Part shown: one piece after another, positions 15,645 to 19,737 of the stretch | Numbering within the stretch: the first letter of the stretch is position 1 | How the letters are laid out: the number at the start of each line of letters is the position of its first letter | NCBI GenBank assembly: GCA_035271585.1 | Contig: DATERL010000205.1 | Location: 1-19,737 of the forward strand | Direction of reading: 5' to 3' | DNA: 19,737 bases | From: Roseimarinus sp035271585 | GTDB taxonomy: Bacteria > Bacteroidota > Bacteroidia > Bacteroidales > Prolixibacteraceae | Program-made: the position numbers and the translations under genes | The notes under the pieces: generated by a model | Databases searched by the model: none | What the model was told of the DNA's origin: nothing | Seen by the model: only the letters and a program-made list of their open reading frames with translations

Positions 15645-15886
15645 GTAACTATTCATTCGTACTTAAAAAGGGTTGAATTTTAGTCAAAAACAGGATAAAT
15701 TGCTCGTCCCGATGTCCATTGGGATTGACCCCGAGTATAATTGATAATTTAAATGCAATACCGATTAGACCAACAAAGGAGATAATAGATCGTAGCGAAT
15801 ATACACGACATTTTTTGGTTTAATCGGTATAAAGCAAAACTTTTTAACAAAATAGGTATTGAAAAACAAATCAACTGAATAGATAT
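15645..15886 (+). mobile_element. MITE-like element, copy 1 (242 bp)
   Basis: A non-coding element. Left end GTAACTATTCATTCG and right end CAACTGAATAGATAT are imperfect inverted repeats, and 8-bp direct repeats CTTAATTG flank it. The whole length aligns by eye with the reverse complement of 17106-17334. Inside are a hairpin TCCCGAT-GTCC-ATTGGGA (15707-15724) enclosed by CTCG/CGAG, and a long inverted repeat with 16-bp arms ATACCGATTAGACCAA (15758-15773) and TTGGTTTAATCGGTAT (15815-15830). It has no transposase and would depend on one elsewhere. GTAA ends and an 8-bp duplication resemble the IS66 family (inference). It lies between nfeD and the lipoprotein gene and touches the latter's stop codon. 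Confidence 0.8.
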
Positions 15887-15894
15887 CTTAATTG
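15887..15894. repeat. Right target-site duplication of MITE copy 1
   Basis: CTTAATTG, a direct copy of 15637-15644. It includes the TAA stop codon (complement of 15888-15890) of the lipoprotein gene, so the insertion happened exactly at the end of that gene and the duplication kept the stop intact. Confidence 0.7.
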
Positions 15895-16733
15895 TTTTTC
15901 ATCACTTCTAATCCGGCAAATTGAGCATACGAATTGTTAAGTGGACCCCATTCGCTGGTGTTTCCGCCATGGAAAGTTGAAAAGAAAATACCGCCAATTT
16001 TTCCCCATTCGTTGTTTTCATACCAAAAGCACAAATCGTTTATTGCAAGGCGTTCAATACCATCGATACTTACTTTAAGCTGGCCATTGTCGAGGCCGGG
16101 AGTTCCCACGTCGATAAATTGCTCAATGGTGTGCCAAGTGCCAGGAATGGCTGTGAAATTGCAGTCAATGTCTTGTCCCCATTCTTGTCCGCCCCATTTT
16201 TCATTATTCGATACAGGCAAGTAGGCGTAAACAACCAAGCGGCCTCCTTCGCGCCACATAAAGCGTAGTGTCCATCCGTTGGTGCCGTTGGGTTGGGTAC
16301 CTCCGGCGCGACTCCAGGCGTCTTTTCCGCCCATTAAACCGGGCAGTTTTCCACCGAGTCTAAAATCAAATCCATCTTCAAATTTTACATGGTATTTTAG
16401 TGTGGCCGACTGCAAAAGTGTATCGGCTTTTAAATGGGGCATATCGGCAAAAAGCATAGGGAATTGTGCCCCACCCACGCGAGGCCCAACAGCACTTTCG
16501 GGATAGAAAACCCGTAAAGCATCTTGTTCATTATTATAGCCACCTTCAATTATCTCGCAATCGGAAGTGCGCTCGCTCCATTGAATGCCCCATGCTTGTT
16601 TCCATGCATCGGTGTTAAATGAATGGTCAAATGGGGTGTTGAAAATTGGGTTTGTTTGGTGTTTAGGGGCTGTGCAGCTCATTGCGAATAATATTAGCAA
16701 CAATGCCAAAACGATGGCTGGGAATTTCAACAT
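15888..16733 (-). CDS. Lipoprotein with polysaccharide-lyase (PL14-like) jelly-roll domain
   Basis: A 281-aa exported lipoprotein. A signal peptide ends in lipobox FAMSC with the lipidated Cys at residue 20, so it should be membrane-anchored in the periplasm or on the surface. The mature part is a beta-rich domain with GGKLPGLMGG, then TLRFMWREGGRLVVYAY, and near the end FFSTFHGGNTSEWGP. This set of motifs is typical of the polysaccharide lyase 14/20-like fold, which includes alginate and glucuronan lyases. It probably cleaves or binds a uronic-acid polysaccharide; the substrate is not determinable. It stands alone, with no SusC/SusD pair or other polysaccharide genes nearby. A MITE insertion abuts the stop codon, and a second copy lies 373 bp before its start. 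Confidence 0.75.
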   Translation of the reverse strand: MLKFPAIVLALLLILFAMSCTAPKHQTNPIFNTPFDHSFNTDAWKQAWGIQWSERTSDCEIIEGGYNNEQDALRVFYPESAVGPRVGGAQFPMLFADMPHLKADTLLQSATLKYHVKFEDGFDFRLGGKLPGLMGGKDAWSRAGGTQPNGTNGWTLRFMWREGGRLVVYAYLPVSNNEKWGGQEWGQDIDCNFTAIPGTWHTIEQFIDVGTPGLDNGQLKVSIDGIERLAINDLCFWYENNEWGKIGGIFFSTFHGGNTSEWGPLNNSYAQFAGLEVMKNN

Positions 16734-17079
16734 GTTTATGAATTTTGATTGGATTTAGTGCAATATAATAAATATTGAAAAATAATATTGACTTATATAC
16801 TATATTTTATATATTAGCAAACCAAAAAAACCTTAAATTTAACAACTAAACACCCAAATGTCTTATGGAAACGCCAATTCCGACTTTTTTTTCCAATGTT
16901 TTTATGGGTTATGTAGGTGTGGTTGTAAGGTGAATTGTTTTGTGTGAAAAATTCAGCCTATCAGCGCTGTTTGTTGGTTTATGCGTATTTATTATTTAAA
17001 ACGTATGTGACTGACCAAGCGAAGCTGTGTAACGACAACTGGATATTGAAAAGCTGTGCTACTTTTATATTTTTGTTGC
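16734..17079. other. Gene-free spacer upstream of the lipoprotein gene
   Basis: AT-rich DNA. No complete TTTG/TAnnTTTG promoter for the lipoprotein was found. A 22-codon frame begins at 16865 (METPIPTFF...), but nothing supports it. The 110-codon frame at 16935-17267 runs into the MITE and has no recognisable protein character, so it is not called. Confidence 0.4.
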
Positions 17080-17105
17080 TATTTATTGCTGAAACCACAG
17101 AGATA
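17080..17105 (+). repeat. 26-bp dispersed motif, copy A
   Basis: Bases 17080-17105 match 18714-18739 at 23 of 26 positions without gaps (shared core TATTTATTGCT, AAACC, AGATA). The motif ends exactly where MITE copy 2 begins. Confidence 0.45.
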
Positions 17106-17334
17106 GTAACTATTCAGTCGGTTTGTTTTTTAATACGTATTTTGTTCAAAAGAATAGTTTTATACCGATTAGCCAACAAAATGTCGCATATATTCGCTAC
17201 TCTCTATAATCTCCTTTATTGGTCTATCGGTATTGGTTTTATAGTTATCAATTATCCCCAGGGTTAAAACCCTGGGCAATTCATCCTGTTTTGAACTGAA
17301 ATTCTACCCTTTTTTAGTGCGACTGAATGGTTAC
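17106..17334 (-). mobile_element. MITE-like element, copy 2 (229 bp), inverted
   Basis: Terminal repeats GTAACTATTCAGTCG (left) and CGACTGAATGGTTAC (right) match at 14 of 15 positions as an inverted pair. The reverse complement aligns along its whole length with copy 1 (15645-15886). It carries the same internal inverted repeat (ATACCGATTAGCCAA at 17162-17176, TTGGTCTATCGGTAT at 17219-17233). It also has a different hairpin, CCCAGGGTT-AA-AACCCTGGG (17257-17276), at the position of the copy 1 hairpin. The 8-bp flanks (CAGAGATA, CATTATTC) differ, so no target duplication is visible; it is older or was rearranged. The part following the left end is open in one frame by chance. Confidence 0.8.
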
Positions 17335-17554
17335 CATTATTCACAATTCTACCAAGTTTTTCAGTAAAAGCTGAATTCTAATAAGCCTTGGTAATAGCTA
17401 TTAAAGACAATAATGCGTATAATTCATTCGGGTTTCGTTATTACCAGATCAATTTTTGGTGGTTTTCTGATAGGTTTGAAGCTCGTAATCCCTTACTTAC
17501 CACACACTAAACGTTAGGCTTTATTTTAGGAGAGATTGCCTAAACAGACAGTTA
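17335..17554. other. Spacer between MITE copy 2 and the fic promoter
   Basis: AT-rich with no gene. TTAGGC (17514-17519) and GCCTAA (17538-17543) form a short inverted repeat, and GTTAGGC at 17513 resembles half of an integron attC core without a partner. Nothing else is recognised. Confidence 0.35.
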
Positions 17555-17585
17555 TTTACATATTGAATCAAATTCATTATCTTTG
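17555..17585 (+). promoter_or_regulatory. Promoter of the fic gene
   Basis: TATCTTTG (17578-17585) fits TAnnTTTG exactly. TTTA (17555-17558), a 3-of-4 match to TTTG, lies exactly 19 bp upstream. Transcription should start near 17591, inside the tandem palindromes that follow. Confidence 0.6.
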
Positions 17586-17607
17586 ATACTATCAAATGAT
17601 ACTATCA
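17584..17607 (+). promoter_or_regulatory. Tandem palindromic operator before fic
   Basis: The 11-bp sequence TGATACTATCA, itself a palindrome around a central C, occurs twice (17584-17594 and 17597-17607) with AA between. The first copy overlaps the last two bases of the -7 box and the second ends 12 bp before the ATG. This is the classic position for repressor binding; the Fic protein's own C-terminal winged-helix domain is the obvious candidate regulator (inference). Confidence 0.6.
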
Positions 17608-17619
17608 TTAATTAAATAA

Positions 17620-18576
17620 ATGAAACCACCATACAAAATAACAGGAAAGATATTAAAACTAGTTGCTTCTATTTCTGAGAAAATTGGAGAAGTAAAGTCG
17701 GCACATTTGAGTAAGCCTCCGACTGAATTAAGAAAGAAAAATAGGATTAAGACCATCCACTCATCACTTGAAATAGAAGGAAATACTTTGACTATTGAAC
17801 AAATAACTGCAATTGTTGAAAACAAAAGAGTAATTGGACCGAAAAAAGACATTTTGGAAGTTAAGAATGCAATTGCTGTTTATGATTATTTAGACAAATT
17901 GAATCCATACAATTTTGACTCTTTTTGTAAGGCTCATGGTATATTAATGAATGGACTTATCGAATCAGCTGGCAGACTTAGAAATAAATCGGTTGGAATT
18001 ATTAAAGGCTCTGAAGTTGCACACATTGCTCCTCAAAGTGAAATGCTTAAGCCTTTAATGAATGACTTGTTTGACTATTTGAAAAATGACGATGATTTAG
18101 TTTTAATAAAAAGTTGCGTATTCCATTATGAAATGGAATTTATCCATCCTTTTATTGACGGAAACGGCAGAATGGGAAGATTATGGCAAACTCTGATTTT
18201 AAAAGACTCATATCCTGTTTTTGAATATTTACCGATTGAAACTTTAATAAAAGAACGTCAAGAACAGTATTATGAATCACTTGGAAAATCAGACAATACA
18301 GGAGAATCAACTGTTTTTATTGAATTTATGCTTGAAATTATTCTTGAATCTTTAGAAGAATTATTAAATATTCAGAATGTAAGCTTAACAAATATTGACC
18401 GAATAAATTTATTCAAGTCAGTTATTAAAAATGAATACTTTAACCGAAAAGAATACTTAAAGAATTTTAGGGAAATTTCGTCAGCAACAGCAAGCCGAGA
18501 CTTAAAATTCGCTGTAGAAAATGAATTAATTGAAAAATTAGGTGATAAAAATACGACGAGATACAAATTTAATTAA
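17620..18576 (+). CDS. Fic family protein (AMPylase-type), with inhibitory helix and C-terminal winged helix
   Basis: A cytoplasmic 318-aa Fic enzyme predicted to transfer AMP (or another nucleotide part) from a nucleotide triphosphate to a target hydroxyl. The active motif HPFIDGNGRMGR is complete (H176, D180, N182, R184, R187). An N-terminal inhibitory motif of the (S/T)xxxE(G/N) type is present as SLEIEG (S49, E53, G54), so this is a self-inhibited class II Fic. The flap region KGSEVAHIAP precedes the active site. The last about 65 residues look like a winged helix-turn-helix (EYLKNFREISSATASRDLK), as in the common Fic-HTH architecture. The gene is more AT-rich than core genes here, suggesting acquisition. 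A promoter with two tandem palindromes precedes it. The target is unknown. Confidence 0.93.
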   Translation: MKPPYKITGKILKLVASISEKIGEVKSAHLSKPPTELRKKNRIKTIHSSLEIEGNTLTIEQITAIVENKRVIGPKKDILEVKNAIAVYDYLDKLNPYNFDSFCKAHGILMNGLIESAGRLRNKSVGIIKGSEVAHIAPQSEMLKPLMNDLFDYLKNDDDLVLIKSCVFHYEMEFIHPFIDGNGRMGRLWQTLILKDSYPVFEYLPIETLIKERQEQYYESLGKSDNTGESTVFIEFMLEIILESLEELLNIQNVSLTNIDRINLFKSVIKNEYFNRKEYLKNFREISSATASRDLKFAVENELIEKLGDKNTTRYKFN

Positions 18577-18713
18577 AAAACAAAGCCTGATATGCGGTAT
18601 AAGGCATCGGGGTTTAAGTGCTTATTGAAGCATTCTGCCCCGCATCAAGTTTGGTGTAACAGGAAAGGAAAGTAGCTCGCAATCCCCAACGATTTCGACC
18701 CGCCCACCGCCGT
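18577..18713. other. GC-rich structured spacer after fic
   Basis: About 140 bases with clearly higher GC than both neighbouring genes. It holds nested complementary segments: ATGCGG (18592-18597) with CCGCAT (about 18640-18646), and an inner TGCTT/AAGCA stem around 18620-18633. It could be the fic terminator region, a remnant of a mobile element or a recombination site. No coding frame is credible. Confidence 0.4.
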
Positions 18714-18739
18714 TATTTATTGCTAAAACCCCACAGATA
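18714..18739 (+). repeat. 26-bp dispersed motif, copy B
   Basis: It matches 17080-17105 at 23 of 26 positions without gaps and ends 27 bp before the methyltransferase ATG. Confidence 0.45.
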
Positions 18740-18766
18740 AAAGAGAATATTAAGGCTAAAAAAGTT

Positions 18767-19714
18767 ATGCACATAAACAATTACATATATTCCTTTAACT
18801 ATGACAATTCTGAAAGTGAGTTATGCAAGCTCGAATCGAAATATATTTTTAATAAGGAAGAAAAGAATAAACTTCTTTTTTCCGATATAAAAATAGAACC
18901 TTCAAGTAGTGCTTTTATCAAAAAAAGACTCGATATTATTTTATTTTCCGAAGATTATTCTACGTTAATAAATGAAATCAAAAATGAAAGTATATGCATT
19001 GAAGATTTCAAAGTTGAATATTTAGTACTAGATGGTGATACGACGGAGTATGCCGAGCGGCTCAAAATGTTAAGAGATATAGGATACAGCATTGAAGGTG
19101 ATACTGATTATTATAATCCAACAATAACTTATGCCTTATGTTATTACGAGTGCGTTTGGTATTTTGGCGTTTTGATTAAAAACGATTTCACTTGGCATAA
19201 ACACAAGCAAAAACCATGTTCGTACAGTAACTCAATAAGCATAAATATTGCCAAAGCGCTTGTTAATATTGCTTCCAAAGGAAACAAAGAGAAAAAGCTG
19301 CTTGATGCTTGTTGTGGCGTTGGCACCATAATGTTAGAGGCTTGTTTTGCCGGATACAACATTGAAGGTTGTGACATTAACTGGAAGATATGCAGGGATG
19401 CACGAGAAAATATTTCCTACTTCAACTATATTGCAAAGGTATATCGCTCCGATATAAAAGACATTAGCCTTAGGTATAATGCTGCTATTATTGATTTGCC
19501 ATACAATTTATTAAGCTGTGCAAGCGATGATGATATTATGCACATTATTGAATCGACAGCAAAGATCACCGATCGACTTGTTATTGTATCTATTTCAGAT
19601 ATTACAAGTTTAATTAGTAAAGCAGGATTCAGAATATCAGACTATTGCAGTGTTAGTAAAAGAGGAAATACCAATTTCGCCAGAAAAATATGGGTTTGTG
19701 ATAAGAATGAATAA
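18767..19714 (+). CDS. TRM11/UPF0020-like SAM-dependent RNA methyltransferase
   Basis: A 315-aa cytoplasmic methyltransferase, complete within the window. The N-terminal about 150 residues resemble the substrate-recognition part of TRM11-like enzymes (YIYSFNYDNSESELCKLE, then SSSAFIKKRLD). The C-terminal Rossmann domain has motif I LLDACCGVGT (178-187), an acidic loop GCDIN (201-205) and the catalytic motif IV DLPYNL (243-248), the (D/N)PPY variant with Leu in the second place. Relatives methylate guanine N2 in tRNA; the target here is unproven. From memory the sequence is closest in style to a Firmicutes family (WYFG, KP-x-YS, D-x-PYNL), which with the AT-rich codon use hints at transfer. 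It may follow fic in one transcript, but the 190-bp gap argues for its own promoter. Confidence 0.87.
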   Translation: MHINNYIYSFNYDNSESELCKLESKYIFNKEEKNKLLFSDIKIEPSSSAFIKKRLDIILFSEDYSTLINEIKNESICIEDFKVEYLVLDGDTTEYAERLKMLRDIGYSIEGDTDYYNPTITYALCYYECVWYFGVLIKNDFTWHKHKQKPCSYSNSISINIAKALVNIASKGNKEKKLLDACCGVGTIMLEACFAGYNIEGCDINWKICRDARENISYFNYIAKVYRSDIKDISLRYNAAIIDLPYNLLSCASDDDIMHIIESTAKITDRLVIVSISDITSLISKAGFRISDYCSVSKRGNTNFARKIWVCDKNE

Positions 19715-19737
19715 GTATTTGAGATAAAACTCATAAT

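Noticed and set aside
16935..17267. A 110-codon open frame on the plus strand
   Set aside because: It runs through the left part of MITE copy 2, has no recognisable protein features and no promoter or ribosome binding site. Its length is expected by chance in such DNA.
15645..17334. Recombination between the inverted MITE copies having flipped the lipoprotein gene
   Set aside because: Copy 1 still has both matching direct repeats on its own flanks, which an inversion through the copies would have separated.
17098..17342. Target-site duplication around MITE copy 2
   Set aside because: The 8-bp flanks CAGAGATA and CATTATTC do not match, nor do nearby shifts, so only copy 1 has a supported duplication.
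17513..17519. GTTAGGC as an integron attC core, making fic a gene cassette
   Set aside because: It matches GTTRRRY, but no paired RYYYAAC box with the right spacing was found here or after fic, and no integrase is present.
1..19737. CRISPR array, phage genes or plasmid replication genes
   Set aside because: No regularly spaced repeats, cas-like proteins, structural phage genes or replication initiators were seen in either strand.

Overview
The window looks like chromosomal DNA of a Bacteroidota (Bacteroidetes) bacterium, probably of the marine Marinilabiliales/Prolixibacteraceae type (inference). Support: several promoters fit the Bacteroidota consensus (TTTG, about 19 bp, TAnnTTTG) and Shine-Dalgarno sequences are weak or absent. 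The DUF2027-Smr protein, the small Cys-rich gene remnant and the PPDK-regulator/RNase P gene content are also typical of the phylum. Core genes are moderate in GC. Three stretches (about 5.9-6.6 kb, 17.6-18.6 kb, 18.8-19.7 kb) are clearly more AT-rich and carry accessory-type genes.

Layout. (1) 142-5625, plus strand: a giant transporter gene in which an AcrB-like RND permease, extra membrane helices and a complete ABC ATPase are one reading frame. An ABC-2-type permease gene follows. (2) 5943-6618, minus: a HigB/HigA-type toxin-antitoxin pair. (3) 6766-9634: queA (minus), divergent from a DUF2027-Smr gene (plus), whose stop codon runs straight into the promoter of rnpB (RNase P RNA). (4) 9823-11145: an orphan radical-SAM protein, convergent with a frameshifted small gene remnant. 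(5) 11589-14000: PPDK/PEP-synthase regulator (minus), tRNA-Asp with a consensus promoter and a strong terminator (plus), uracil permease (minus). (6) 14045-16733, minus: NfeD-type membrane protease and a polysaccharide-lyase-like lipoprotein, separated by a MITE-like element. (7) 16734-19737: a gene-poor stretch with a second, inverted copy of the MITE, then a Fic AMPylase with a tandem-palindrome operator, then a TRM11-like RNA methyltransferase.

Most notable points. The RND-ABC fusion is the best candidate for a little-described system: a proton-driven exporter and an ATPase in one chain, with about 177 residues of membrane segments inserted into the ATPase domain and an ABC permease encoded 30 bp downstream. 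The two inverted MITE copies (about 230-242 bp, GTAAC-type ends) are visible in the raw sequence. One is flanked by an 8-bp direct repeat (12 bp if extended) lying on the stop codon of the lipoprotein gene. The copies carry different sequences but the same hairpin at the same internal position. All functional statements rest on motif reading by eye; no searches were run.
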